Source: UBA1258 sp963643225
GTDB lineage: Bacteria; Bacillota; Clostridia; Lachnospirales; Lachnospiraceae
Length of the DNA: 64,000 nucleotides
NCBI GenBank assembly: GCA_963643225.1
Contig: CAVIIX010000007.1
Location: forward strand, 1 to 64,000
Direction: 5' to 3'
The notes under the pieces were generated by a model. The model was not told the origin of the DNA. It ran no database searches and saw only the letters and a program-made list of their open reading frames with translations. Position 1 is the first letter of the stretch. Each line of letters opens with the position of its first letter. Made by a program: the position numbers and the translations under genes. This document shows, one piece after another, positions 6,984 to 16,463 of the stretch.

Positions 6984-8561
6984 CTAGTCTTCTTCTTCGA
7001 TTGGTACACCGCTAATTATTGACTTTAAGTCAGGGATGTCGTATTCATATTGTTCCTGTGTTTTGGCAAGCTCGACGCTTATTTCAATTTCCCTGCCTGT
7101 AATTTCAGATATGGCAGCCTTTAATTCGTTAAGATTTTCTTTTGCATGCTCCTTAGTCGTTTCTTCCTGCGACGCAAAGTGGGCATAGCACACAGGCTTC
7201 GAGAACACAAGCTGCAATTCGCCGTTTACCCCAACACACACCTTTGCATCCTTTATAAAGCTTTTATGCGCAGGAAGTGTATTCTTGATTTTGTCCCAGT
7301 TTTTTACAGCTTCCTTTATATCCTCCGGAACTGCCTTAGGAAGAGGTGCCTTTGGAGTTTTAGTGGCTGCCGGCTTTGTTTCCGTTTCCTTTGCTGCAAA
7401 AGAAACACCATTTTCAAGCTTGTCTTCTATTGCTCTGATTCTTGGTACTATTGTATCTTCCTTGGTCTCGGTTTCAGGAACGCATAATTTAATTAATGCT
7501 ATTTCCACCAAAACACGCTTATTGGAAGAATATCTTATCTGATTTGTAAGCTCGCTGAATACACGGATGTATCTTATAATTTCAACCGCCTCAATTAGAC
7601 GGGCTTCTTCCTTTAAATTCTTTATTGCTTCTTTTGACATATCGGCTATAACGGATAAGTCATCGGAAGTCTTTGAAAGTAAGAGATTTCTTAAATACCA
7701 GGTTAAATCCACTACGAACTGAGAGAGCTCTCTTCCTTCCATAATGGAGTTTTCAAGAAGCTGTATGGAAGTGGATACGTCTCCTGCAATAATTGCTCTT
7801 GTAATATTACTGAAAACCGAGCTGTCAACGGCACCCAGTACGTCAAGCACCATTTCATATGTAAGCTTTTTGCCAAAGTTGAAGGCCATGCACTGGTCAA
7901 GAAGGCTTAACGCGTCACGCATGGACCCGTCTGCGGTTTTGGCAACATACCTTATAGCGTCTTCATCAGCCTTTAGACCTTCTATAGATAAAAGCTCCTT
8001 AATGCGGTTTGAAATGTCGTCAACGCTTATGCGCTTAAAATCATAGCGCTGACATCTTGAAAGTATAGTGATGGGAAGCTTATGTACTTCCGTTGTGGCA
8101 AGTATGAAAACAACATATGCCGGAGGTTCTTCCAGAGTTTTCAAAAGCGCATTGAAGGCACCTATTGAAAGCATATGTACTTCGTCGATAATATAGACTT
8201 TGAAGCGGCCTTCCGTGGGAGGATACTGCACTTCCTCCACTATCTGACGGATATTGTCAACACCGTTATTGGAGGCTGCGTCAATTTCAATAACATTCAT
8301 GCTGGCGCCTGACTGAATTGCCTTACAGGAAGAGCATTCAAGACAGGGGTCTTCGCCGTTAGGCTTTTCACAGTTGATTGCCTTGGCAAAAAGCTTGGCA
8401 ACGGAAGTTTTACCCGTTCCTCTTGTACCGCAGAAAAGGTAAGCATGGCCGATACGGTCAGACTTAATCTGATTTTTAAGAGTAGTAACTATATGATCCT
8501 GTCCCTTTACGTCTTCAAATCTGTTAGGTCTGAATTTGCGATACATAGCGGTGTAAGACAT
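6984..8561 (-). CDS. dnaX: DNA polymerase III subunit gamma/tau
   Basis: The 525-residue clamp-loader ATPase has Walker A GTRGTGKT near residue 46, a zinc module of four Cys (INCEK...DPCLECSSC), the Walker B YIIDEVHML, sensor 1 ATTEVHKLP and the arginine-finger SRCQRYDF. The C-terminal tau part after about residue 370 is short and Lys/Glu-rich. It loads the beta clamp and holds the polymerase. It is 10 bases after pfkA. Confidence 0.96.
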   Translation of the reverse strand: MSYTAMYRKFRPNRFEDVKGQDHIVTTLKNQIKSDRIGHAYLFCGTRGTGKTSVAKLFAKAINCEKPNGEDPCLECSSCKAIQSGASMNVIEIDAASNNGVDNIRQIVEEVQYPPTEGRFKVYIIDEVHMLSIGAFNALLKTLEEPPAYVVFILATTEVHKLPITILSRCQRYDFKRISVDDISNRIKELLSIEGLKADEDAIRYVAKTADGSMRDALSLLDQCMAFNFGKKLTYEMVLDVLGAVDSSVFSNITRAIIAGDVSTSIQLLENSIMEGRELSQFVVDLTWYLRNLLLSKTSDDLSVIADMSKEAIKNLKEEARLIEAVEIIRYIRVFSELTNQIRYSSNKRVLVEIALIKLCVPETETKEDTIVPRIRAIEDKLENGVSFAAKETETKPAATKTPKAPLPKAVPEDIKEAVKNWDKIKNTLPAHKSFIKDAKVCVGVNGELQLVFSKPVCYAHFASQEETTKEHAKENLNELKAAISEITGREIEISVELAKTQEQYEYDIPDLKSIISGVPIEEED

Positions 8562-8571
8562 TTTCTATCCT

Positions 8572-9645
8572 CTAATCTCCAAAACTTATTCCCATTAATT
8601 TAGCTTCTTTGATAATAGAAGCATTGGGGTCTACCGTCTTTAATTTACCAGCCACCTCTGATAGCGGTACTCTTACGATTTCACGATTTTTTATTCCCAC
8701 CATGAAGCCGTATTTTTCTTCAAGTATAAGGCGTCCCGCCTCGGCTCCAAGCCTGCTTGCAAAGACTCTGTCATAGGCACAGGGGGAACCGCCCCGCTGC
8801 ATGTGTCCGGGCACCGTAACACGCACATCCTGTCCAGTTTTTTCTTTAATTAATTCAGCAATCTCATAAGAAACCGAAGGATAAGGATATTCCTTCATGG
8901 ATTCCTTAAATTCTTTTTTATTAAGGGTTGCCTTTTCCTTGGATACAGCGCCCTCAGCCACCGCGAGTATGGTAAACTTTGAGCCTGCTTCATGACGCTT
9001 CTTTACCGCTTCGATTATCTTATCGATATCGTAGGGTATTTCCGGAATCAGAATAATATCTGCGCCTCCCGCCATGCCTGCGTTAATTGCAAGCCATCCT
9101 GTTTTGTGGCCCATAACCTCCACTATAAATATGCGGCCATGGGAATCGGCAGTAGTGTGGATACAGTCGATTGCATTAGAGGCAATGTCAACTGCGCTCT
9201 GAAAACCAAAGGTCATATCCGTGCCGTATAAATCGTTATCAATGGTCTTAGGGAGAGTCACTATATTTAAGCCCTCTTCCCTTAGGAGATTAGCCGTCTT
9301 GTGAGTGCCGTTACCACCCAGAATAATAAGGCAGTCAAGGTTAAGCCTTTTATAATTAGACTTCATGGCCTCTATTTTATTAAGGCCGTTTTCATCTGGC
9401 TCAGTGACGTTTTTAAAGGGAGTACGTGAGGTCCCAAGTATCGTACCGCCACGGGTTAAAATCCCTGAAAAATCAGCAGAGTTAAGCATACGGTAATCGC
9501 CGTAAATCAGGCCTTTATAGCCATCTGAAAAGCCATAAATTTCGACCTTAATGCCACTGTTAAAAAGACATTTTGCAACGCCGCGCATAGCTGCGTTTAA
9601 AGCCTGACAGTCGCCGCCGCTTGTAAGCATACCGATTCTTTTCAT
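8572..9645 (-). CDS. pfkA: 6-phosphofructokinase with GGNGT/PKTIDND active site
   Basis: The 357-residue kinase phosphorylates fructose 6-phosphate in glycolysis. It has TSGGDCQALNAA at the start, the GGNGT loop near residue 108, PKTIDND near 130 and PGHMQRGGSP near 260. In E. coli PfkA these loops are GGDGS and PGTIDND. The Gly after N fits ATP use, the Lys of PKTIDND is typical of pyrophosphate-dependent or mixed enzymes, and the metal-binding Asp is replaced by Asn. The phosphate donor is therefore not certain. It is the first gene of the leftward run and has its own promoter at 9678-9706. Confidence 0.9.
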   Translation of the reverse strand: MKRIGMLTSGGDCQALNAAMRGVAKCLFNSGIKVEIYGFSDGYKGLIYGDYRMLNSADFSGILTRGGTILGTSRTPFKNVTEPDENGLNKIEAMKSNYKRLNLDCLIILGGNGTHKTANLLREEGLNIVTLPKTIDNDLYGTDMTFGFQSAVDIASNAIDCIHTTADSHGRIFIVEVMGHKTGWLAINAGMAGGADIILIPEIPYDIDKIIEAVKKRHEAGSKFTILAVAEGAVSKEKATLNKKEFKESMKEYPYPSVSYEIAELIKEKTGQDVRVTVPGHMQRGGSPCAYDRVFASRLGAEAGRLILEEKYGFMVGIKNREIVRVPLSEVAGKLKTVDPNASIIKEAKLMGISFGD

Positions 9646-9677
9646 TAAAACCTCCTCTGCCTGCCCATACGCAATTA

Positions 9678-9706
9678 ATTATATATTATTTTTCTATGGG
9701 TATCAA
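9678..9706 (-). promoter_or_regulatory. promoter of pfkA-dnaX-ybaB-recR run
   Basis: On the minus strand there is TTGATA (9701-9706), a 17-base spacer and TATAAT (9678-9683), about 30 bases before the pfkA ATG. Confidence 0.75.
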
Positions 9707-9738
9707 TTAAATTTGAAACGAATAATACCAAGACTTTA

Positions 9739-9768
9739 TTGACAGTCACTTTCTTTCTGCCTTATAAT
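9739..9768 (+). promoter_or_regulatory. promoter of tRNA-Ser
   Basis: TTGACA (9739-9744), an 18-base spacer and TATAAT (9763-9768), both consensus boxes, lie 24 bases before the tRNA. Confidence 0.85.
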
Positions 9769-9792
9769 TACTTGCGTGTCAAAACTACATAT

Positions 9793-9878
9793 GGAGTCGT
9801 ATCGAAGCGGTCATAACGGGGCGCACTCGAAATGCGTTTGCCCTTTTGGGCACGAGGGTTCGAATCCCTCCGACTCCG
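9793..9878 (+). tRNA. tRNA-Ser (anticodon CGA)
   Basis: The 86-base RNA has acceptor arms GGAGTCG/CGACTCC, anticodon stem GCGCA/TGCGT with loop CTCGAAA (anticodon CGA), a long variable arm (GCCC TTTT GGGC) typical of class II tRNAs, and the T arm GAGGGTTCGAATCCCTC. The 3' CCA is not encoded. Confidence 0.95.
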
Positions 9879-9900
9879 CTATTTTTTAAATCTAATAGTC

Positions 9901-9931
9901 AAAACCCGCTTTATTATTTAAAGCGGGTTTT
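9901..9931 (+). terminator. intrinsic terminator after tRNA-Ser
   Basis: ACCCGCTTTA pairs with TAAAGCGGGT around a short AT loop, flanked by AAAA and TTTT. It could also stop the antiporter operon arriving from the other side, whose last stop codon is 25 bases away. Confidence 0.8.
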
Positions 9932-9955
9932 CGTACAGATGTCGCATAACGTTTT

Positions 9956-11773
9956 TTATTTCACCAGCACAAGATAAAGAATGAATATAAGCATTGCAAA
10001 CATTCCTGCGCAGGCAAGAATTAATCCAAAGGAAAGGCTTCGCTTTGCTACCTCCAGGTTTTCCTTCTGCTCAATGTATTTTAAAGAAAGCTTATGTTCA
10101 TAATCGCAGGTAAGCTCTTCACCCTTTACAAGGCTCTTAAGCGAGTCGAGCGCATGGCCGAAAAGATGGGTAAAGAAATTACCTTCAATACGGGGCTCTG
10201 AAATCGGCGCATCTTTATAAACCGTCTTTCTTAAGAAGAACACTGTCTTATCCACCACCACGTCAAGAATACGCATTGGAAATCCAATAACTGCAGGTAG
10301 TATGGTGCATAAAACCGGCTTATAAAAATATTCTTCCATATCTAGCCACTTAGGCCACATATCAAGATATTTTTTATCCATGAGCAGTAATCTTACCATT
10401 ACTAAATAAAGTAACACACCTGTTAAAATCGAAATCAGGCTTCCCTTTAGGACGTTAAATTCGTATAAACCATATGTCTGCTTTACAGCCAGGGAAACGC
10501 CTGTTGCAAGCACTAAGCATGCAGGAATTATAATACAGGCTTTCTGAATTACACCTGCATAATCCTTTGTATTTTCATATTCTCTCTGAAGGTTTTTATC
10601 TGCATTCTTTTCAGCAAACAAACACATGAAAAGCTTTGTCATATAGCAAAGAGTACAACCGCCTGAGAATAAGAAAATTACCTCTATACACTTAACCAAA
10701 ACCGGGCTTAACGCTACGGTAGTACTTATTAAGGCTTCATGTATTCCGGACTTTGATAAATAGCCTATGAAGCCTGGCATTCCTGCTAAAGAAAGTCCTG
10801 CAGGCAGGAAAGTAATTAAAAGAGTCGGCTTTTTACGACCAAAGCCACGGATTTTATTTAAATCAAGTGAGTGCGTATTTTCATAAACAATGCCTGCCAC
10901 AAGAAAGACAGAAAGCTTTACAAGAGTATGATTAATCATGTGAAGGAAGGTAGCGTATTTTGCCAGCTCTCCTTCTTCTCCTAAAAGCACTGCTGCCGCA
11001 ATACCTGTTACGATAAAGCCTATCTGGGATACAGAGGAGCATGCGAGGGTGCGTTTTATATCAATGCTGAAAATAGCTAAAAGTGCACCGATTACCATTG
11101 TAATAAGACCAATACCCATTACAAAGCTTCCCCATAAGCCATCTCCTTCATAAATGTTAAAGCTTACTAGCATTATGCCGAAAACCCCCGCCTTTGTTAG
11201 GACACCCGATAAAAGCGCCGAGGCAGGTGCAGGTGCCACAGGGTGAGCCTTAGGAAGCCATATATGAATAGGGAAAGCACCAGCCTTTGCCGCAAAGCCA
11301 AAGAATAAGCAAAAAGCAGCACCGTACAAACGTTTCCTGCCGTACACACCGACTGCTGAAGCAGCTTCCTTTAATTCAGAAATCTGTAATGTACCGATAT
11401 TCGTATAAAGAAGCAGTATACCCATTAAGAGTACAAGTCCCCCGATTATTGCTACTGCCATGTAGGTTTTGCCAGCCTTTAAGGCTTTTTCCTTTTCATC
11501 CTGCACTACCCATACATAGGAAGCCAGAGACATAATTTCAAAGAATAAAAAAAGCGTAAACAGGTCTGCCGATGCAAACACTCCAAGCGTGGCTAAAAGT
11601 GTAACAATACTGAATATATAAAAGCGCTTCTTATTTTTTTCTTTTGAAAGATAGCGGGGCGCAAATAAAAGTGCAAGCACCCAGGCAAAAATACTTAACG
11701 CTATATAGGTGGTTCTGAAGCCGTCAAGGGTAAAGGAAAGGCCGAGACCGCATAAATCATTTAAAATGTCCAT
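9956..11773 (-). CDS. NuoL/MrpA-like proton-conducting antiporter subunit (605 aa)
   Basis: This polytopic protein has the antiporter-family core: LFLFFEIMSLASY with the transmembrane Glu near residue 78, KAGAFPIHIWLPKAHP with two Lys near 165-177, and SALLSGVLTKAGV. A C-terminal extension of about 200 residues with further membrane segments follows, ending in a hydrophobic helix. It is the last of ten genes and one of four homologous ion-pump subunits. By homology it moves H+ or Na+ across the membrane inside a multi-subunit complex. The ATG overlaps the stop of the gene before it, so translation is coupled. Confidence 0.85.
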   Translation of the reverse strand: MDILNDLCGLGLSFTLDGFRTTYIALSIFAWVLALLFAPRYLSKEKNKKRFYIFSIVTLLATLGVFASADLFTLFLFFEIMSLASYVWVVQDEKEKALKAGKTYMAVAIIGGLVLLMGILLLYTNIGTLQISELKEAASAVGVYGRKRLYGAAFCLFFGFAAKAGAFPIHIWLPKAHPVAPAPASALLSGVLTKAGVFGIMLVSFNIYEGDGLWGSFVMGIGLITMVIGALLAIFSIDIKRTLACSSVSQIGFIVTGIAAAVLLGEEGELAKYATFLHMINHTLVKLSVFLVAGIVYENTHSLDLNKIRGFGRKKPTLLITFLPAGLSLAGMPGFIGYLSKSGIHEALISTTVALSPVLVKCIEVIFLFSGGCTLCYMTKLFMCLFAEKNADKNLQREYENTKDYAGVIQKACIIIPACLVLATGVSLAVKQTYGLYEFNVLKGSLISILTGVLLYLVMVRLLLMDKKYLDMWPKWLDMEEYFYKPVLCTILPAVIGFPMRILDVVVDKTVFFLRKTVYKDAPISEPRIEGNFFTHLFGHALDSLKSLVKGEELTCDYEHKLSLKYIEQKENLEVAKRSLSFGLILACAGMFAMLIFILYLVLVK

Positions 11774-13257
11774 TATACAAGCCCTCCCGCAACGTTTTCT
11801 ATAAAATCAGTCAGCGGCTTAAAATACAGGCCAAAGAAAATCATAAGTAATGCAAATATGCTTAAGGGTATCAGCATGCAACAGGAGGGATCACACTTTT
11901 CAAGGGATGCCTCTGTATTTTCAACGGGATAATACGCTCTTAATAAAAGCTGGAGCATATAAATTGCCGTAAGCAGTGCAGATACAAGCAAAGCTCCAAG
12001 ACCCACATAAGCAAGAGGTGTGTGCGCATTAACTGAAGCCTTTGCAAGCATCCACTTACTTACAAAGCCACAGAGTCCCGGCACCCCCATAAGGGATAAA
12101 GAAGCAACGGTTAAAACCGCAAACACCTTAGGCATGCGTCTTCCCATTCCTTCAAGCTCGTATACATAGCTTTTCTCTGCCTTTACGATAACGGCACCCA
12201 CACAGAAAAAGGCAGCAATTTTCATAACACCGTGAAATACCATATGAGTTAATCCGCCGGCAAAACCGTCCGCACTCATAAGGGCAAAGCCAAATAAAAT
12301 ATATGAAAGGTTTGAAACCGTCGAATAAGCAAGTCTTCGTTTTAGGTGTCTTTCCTTTACAGCCATTGAACAACCGTACACAATTGTAAAGGAAGTGAAT
12401 ATAAGTAAAACATTCTGCGCCCAGGTGCCCTTTAGGAAGTCAACACCGTAGCTGTAATAAGTAAGTCTTGCAATTGCAAAAGCACCGGATTTAACAACCG
12501 CAACCGCGTGAAGCAAAGCCGTAACGGGAGTAGGTGCAATTCCGGCCTTAGGAAGCCAGGAGCACACTGGGAACACTGCCGCCTTTACGCCAAAGCCAAA
12601 GAAAGAAAGTACATATACAAAGCGTAATATATTGTCTCTCCTGTTTAAATTATCCCCTGATAGCACTCCGCCAAGAGTAAAGGTCAAAGAATTTCCGTAA
12701 TACATTAAAAATATTAAGGAAATAAAAGCAAAGGCTGCACCGCCAAGGGAATAGACTACATAGGTTCTTGTAGCACGAATCGATTCATCATTTAAATAAA
12801 ACAGTACTAACGGAATCGTCACAAGTGTAAGCATTTCATAAAAGCAGTACATGGATAAAAGGTTATCGGAAAATGCTATTGCCAAGGTCACACCGTATGT
12901 CACTACATACATGCCAAAGAAGGTTCTTTCTTTTAAAGTGTTTTTGTTTCCTTCTTTTTCCATGTATTCAAAGGAATATAAAACAGCCAACGGCCAGAGA
13001 GTTGAAATAAGGCCTGCAAACACTCTTGATAAACCGTCTATTTTAAATGAAATCGTATATTTTCTTACGAATTCAAATAACACAACTGACTCAGAAGGTG
13101 GATTTATAATTAATGTCCACACAAGAGCTGCCGTAAGAAGCGTAACTGCTTCTGAAGCATATAAATATGCTTTTCTTGAGCCTTCAGGCAATAAAAGAAT
13201 TAAAAAGCCTGCAAGCATGGGTAGGAAAATTGCAACGTAAATTAAATAAGCGTTCAT
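11773..13257 (-). CDS. NuoM/MrpD-like antiporter subunit (third pump)
   Basis: About 494 residues with around 14 membrane segments. Family markers are NLLSMYCFYEMLTLVTIP with the transmembrane Glu, GFGVKAAVFPVCSWLPKAG with two Lys, and the late FGVPGLCGFVSKW-type loop (GVPGLCGFVSKWML). I start it at the ATG at 13257, because GGAGGTG lies seven bases before it and the ATGA overlaps the upstream stop. The longer reading to 13308 runs inside the previous gene. Confidence 0.87.
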   Translation of the reverse strand: MNAYLIYVAIFLPMLAGFLILLLPEGSRKAYLYASEAVTLLTAALVWTLIINPPSESVVLFEFVRKYTISFKIDGLSRVFAGLISTLWPLAVLYSFEYMEKEGNKNTLKERTFFGMYVVTYGVTLAIAFSDNLLSMYCFYEMLTLVTIPLVLFYLNDESIRATRTYVVYSLGGAAFAFISLIFLMYYGNSLTFTLGGVLSGDNLNRRDNILRFVYVLSFFGFGVKAAVFPVCSWLPKAGIAPTPVTALLHAVAVVKSGAFAIARLTYYSYGVDFLKGTWAQNVLLIFTSFTIVYGCSMAVKERHLKRRLAYSTVSNLSYILFGFALMSADGFAGGLTHMVFHGVMKIAAFFCVGAVIVKAEKSYVYELEGMGRRMPKVFAVLTVASLSLMGVPGLCGFVSKWMLAKASVNAHTPLAYVGLGALLVSALLTAIYMLQLLLRAYYPVENTEASLEKCDPSCCMLIPLSIFALLMIFFGLYFKPLTDFIENVAGGLV

Positions 13258-14552
13258 CAAAATGCACCTCCTACGAAAAGGCTTGGTAAAATACCTGCAA
13301 GCACGCACAATGCCGTAAGCAGTATTATCGGCACCATTGCGGTTTTAGGAAGTCTTATTTTTTCTTTAGCTGTATCTGTATAGCCTTCTCCCGGGAAAAA
13401 TCCGTTAATCGTAATGGGTAGTAAATAGCCTGCTGTAAGCAATGCCGACAAAAGTAAAAACACCGGTCCCACCCAGGTAAATGCATAGAAGCCTGAATTA
13501 AGAGAGCCTTCTATTAAATACCACTTTGCAAGGAAGCCGCCTGAAGGCGGAATCCCTATCATTGAGAGCGCTGCAATAGTAAAGCACCACAATAATCCCG
13601 GGTATTTTTTACCGATACCCTTTAAATCCTTAACTTCTGTTGAGCCTGATACCATAATCAAAAGGCCTGCAATTAAGAAAAGCGCACACTTTGCAAAGGC
13701 ATGGGATACAAACTGTAATAACGAGCCGTAGAAAGCAGTAGGCTCAAGTATTGATAAACCAAATAAAATGTATGACACCTGGCTGATGGTAGAATAAGCC
13801 AGACGCTTTTTAAGAACAGGCTCAAAATAAGCAAGAGTTGAACCCATTAAAATAGTAAGCATTGTTAAAATCGTGAAGGCGGTCTGTACCCAGGTGCCTT
13901 TAACAAAGTCTGCACCTGCAAGGTAATAAAGGCTTCTTATGATACCCACAACACCCGCTTTAACGATAGCGCCTGACAGCACTGCACTGGCAGGAGAAGG
14001 AGCAATTGGATGGGCGGTTGTAAGCCATGCATGTAATGGCCACATACCTGCTTTTACGCCAAAGCCTATAATCATAAAGAAAACCGCAATATGAATTAAG
14101 CTCTCATGGCCGACAGCCAAAGACATATCCAGAGTGCCGCCTTGCGTAAAGGTTAAACTTACGCAGTATTTATTAAGTACATAAAAGCCAAACAGTACAA
14201 AATAAGCGCCGAAAAATGAATAGATCAAATATTTAAAGCCTGCATCTCTTGCTTCCTTTGTCTGATCGTGCATTACAAGAGGCACCGACAAAAGAGTCAT
14301 AAGCTCATAATTCATATAGAAGGTGAAGAGATTGGCTGAAACTGCCATTAACGCCATTATGAAAAACAGCACTACATAAAAGCAGTAATAGCGTTTTTTA
14401 TTTTTCTTTTCCTTCATATAAAAAATCGAATAAACCCCTGCGGCAAGCCACAGCACCACAGTGGTAATCAAAAACACGATGCTTATTCTGTCTATTTTAT
14501 AGGCAATTGAAAGTGCATCATTTAATTTTAATAAAGTAAACATCTTTTCCAA
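13257..14552 (-). CDS. NuoM/MrpD-like antiporter subunit (second pump)
   Basis: About 431 residues, with NLFTFYMNYELMTLLSVP (transmembrane Glu), GFGVKAGMWPLHAWLTTAHP and SAVLSGAIVKAGV, then GIPPSGGFLAKWYL. It is slightly short for an MrpD but complete. The start is uncertain. TTG at 14552 has AAGGGAA six bases ahead and is preferred; ATG at 14543 is nine bases further in. A TTG at 14582 would lie inside the previous gene. It overlaps the next gene by ATGA. Confidence 0.85.
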   Translation of the reverse strand: MEKMFTLLKLNDALSIAYKIDRISIVFLITTVVLWLAAGVYSIFYMKEKKNKKRYYCFYVVLFFIMALMAVSANLFTFYMNYELMTLLSVPLVMHDQTKEARDAGFKYLIYSFFGAYFVLFGFYVLNKYCVSLTFTQGGTLDMSLAVGHESLIHIAVFFMIIGFGVKAGMWPLHAWLTTAHPIAPSPASAVLSGAIVKAGVVGIIRSLYYLAGADFVKGTWVQTAFTILTMLTILMGSTLAYFEPVLKKRLAYSTISQVSYILFGLSILEPTAFYGSLLQFVSHAFAKCALFLIAGLLIMVSGSTEVKDLKGIGKKYPGLLWCFTIAALSMIGIPPSGGFLAKWYLIEGSLNSGFYAFTWVGPVFLLLSALLTAGYLLPITINGFFPGEGYTDTAKEKIRLPKTAMVPIILLTALCVLAGILPSLFVGGAF

Positions 14553-14574
14553 AATATGTTCCCTTCTTAAAAAT

Positions 14575-16083
14575 TTAAGCAAACATTGAAAGTCCTAATT
14601 CAATCAGTTCAAGAATCGGTTCTGAGCAAAGACCGAGAGCCACGTTTAAAGCAATAAACAAAATTATTGTAACAGTGTAGCCCTTCTCTTCTTTTGCCGT
14701 TATATGGTAAAAGCCTTCTCTTCCCTCGTATAAATCTCTTTCCGGAGAATAGATTCTTATAACCGTCTTCATAAAATAAATAGCATTTAAAATCGTACTG
14801 ATGGCAAGCACTATAATTGCAGGAAGCATTTTGCCGTAATTTTTAATAGAAGCTTCCATGAATAAAAGCTTACTGATAAATCCGGAAAACAGCGGTATGC
14901 CCACCATTGAAAGAGAGCCTGCCGCAAAGCCGATTCCCGCAATCCTGTTTCTGTGGGCAGCGCCTGTTAAATCCTTAAATTTACGGCTTGTATTCGATAC
15001 ATCCGTAAGCCCGACTGCCGAAATAAACAGCATTGATTTTGTTGCAGCGTGAGCAAAAATCTGGAATATTGCCGCAATCATGCCTTCCTTGGTGCCAAGG
15101 GAAATACCTAAATATATATAACCAATCTGGGCAACCGAAGAATAGGACACCATTCGTCTGATATCGTCTTCCTGCATGGCGCTTACACTTCCAAAAATAA
15201 TGCCAAGACCCGCAAATACAAACAATACATTCAACAATAACGAATTATGCACTGCTTCAAAGCCGATTACACGATAGATAATCTTAATCAATAAGAAAAT
15301 ATATCCTTTGGAAACAAGGCTTGATAAAATAGCAGCACTGGAAATCGTAGAATATCCGTAGGCATCAGGAAGCCACGCGTGAAATGGGAAAAGCGCACTC
15401 TTGATTGCAAGTCCCATCATCATAAATGCAATGGTAACAAGCAAAGGCTCTGTATACTGCCCCGTTGCCACAAGCTCTGCCACCGATTCCTGAATGTTAC
15501 TCATCAGAAGGTGCCCAGTAAGGTCATAAAGCATACATAAGCCCACAAGGAAAAGACCTGAACCCAATAGGCTCATAATCATGTATCTTACAGCAGCTTC
15601 GATTGTACGGCCGTTCTGTCTGATTACAATTAAGCCGCAGGCTGAAATTGTGTTTATTTCCACAAATACATAGGCTGTAAATAAGTCATTGGTATATACA
15701 AGGGCGATTAAAGAACAAAGCATTAAATTTACTAAAATATAGTAAAGATTAAGCTTTGTATCTTCTACTTCTTCTAAAAGCTTCTTTCTGCCGCCAGTCA
15801 TGGATAAAAGCATTATCAGGCAAAAGAAGGAGGCCATAATGCCCTCCAGTACTCCGCCCCTTACCTCATTGCCCCAGGGAGCCGGTACATGACCCATGGT
15901 GTAAACAAAGCTTCCGTTTATATAGCAGTATCCTGCCACACATAAAGATAAAATGCCGCATATTGAAATGAGGCAGGTATTAACCCGCTTTGCAGACTTA
16001 CCCTTAAGCAGGAAGCTTGAGGAGGATGAAAGAAGGCAAAGTATTATGGAAAAGAGGGGAAAGTTTTCAATAAAATTACGCAT
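14575..16083 (-). CDS. NuoN/MrpD-like antiporter subunit (first pump)
   Basis: The 502-residue protein shows NDLFTAYVFVEINTISACG with the transmembrane Glu near residue 140, GLAIKSALFPFHAWLPDAYG near 225, SSLVSKGYIF and GIPLFSGFISKLLF. It immediately follows the MrpC-like gene, the position MrpD/MbhH takes in Mrp and Mbh operons, so it is probably the orthologue of that subunit. Confidence 0.87.
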   Translation of the reverse strand: MRNFIENFPLFSIILCLLSSSSSFLLKGKSAKRVNTCLISICGILSLCVAGYCYINGSFVYTMGHVPAPWGNEVRGGVLEGIMASFFCLIMLLSMTGGRKKLLEEVEDTKLNLYYILVNLMLCSLIALVYTNDLFTAYVFVEINTISACGLIVIRQNGRTIEAAVRYMIMSLLGSGLFLVGLCMLYDLTGHLLMSNIQESVAELVATGQYTEPLLVTIAFMMMGLAIKSALFPFHAWLPDAYGYSTISSAAILSSLVSKGYIFLLIKIIYRVIGFEAVHNSLLLNVLFVFAGLGIIFGSVSAMQEDDIRRMVSYSSVAQIGYIYLGISLGTKEGMIAAIFQIFAHAATKSMLFISAVGLTDVSNTSRKFKDLTGAAHRNRIAGIGFAAGSLSMVGIPLFSGFISKLLFMEASIKNYGKMLPAIIVLAISTILNAIYFMKTVIRIYSPERDLYEGREGFYHITAKEEKGYTVTIILFIALNVALGLCSEPILELIELGLSMFA

Positions 16084-16087
16084 AATT

Positions 16088-16462
16088 TTACAAGCCCTCC
16101 TTTCTGAGTCTTAAGGAGATTTCATCAAGATCCAAGGTGTGATAACGCTTGTAAAGTCTTATTGTTAAAGAAAGCATTAGTGCGGTTACGGATACGGATA
16201 CAACAATACCTGTCAGTACCAGACCTGAAGGTATAGGGTTAATGTATGAATCCGCCTCGATTACTCCGTCAATAATAATTGGAGCCACATGACCCTTTAT
16301 ATATCCCTTTAAGGCAAGGAATAAGTAGATGGCCGTGTCCATAAGATTTAATCCGATAATTTTTTTAATGAGGTTTTTATGAAGCAAAAGGTTTGAAAAA
16401 CCGATTGCAAATACTATCATAGCCACTGCTTCTGCATAGTTATTAAGAAGGTTCTGTCCCAT
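16088..16462 (-). CDS. MrpC/MnhC/NuoK-like subunit
   Basis: The 124-residue protein has three hydrophobic segments and the NuoK-type pattern: FAIGFSNLLLHKNLIKKIIGLNLMDTAIYLFLAL, then PIPSGLVLTGIVVSVSVTALMLSLTIRLYK. The ATG at 16462 follows AGGAGG embedded in the end of the previous gene. MrpC/MbhG forms part of the ion path next to the MrpD subunit. Confidence 0.88.
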   Translation of the reverse strand: MGQNLLNNYAEAVAMIVFAIGFSNLLLHKNLIKKIIGLNLMDTAIYLFLALKGYIKGHVAPIIIDGVIEADSYINPIPSGLVLTGIVVSVSVTALMLSLTIRLYKRYHTLDLDEISLRLRKEGL

Positions 16463-16463
16463 A

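Noticed and set aside
7146..7487. Plus-strand frames inside dnaX and other long genes
   Set aside because: They lie opposite well-recognised genes, lack ribosome sites and show no known motifs.
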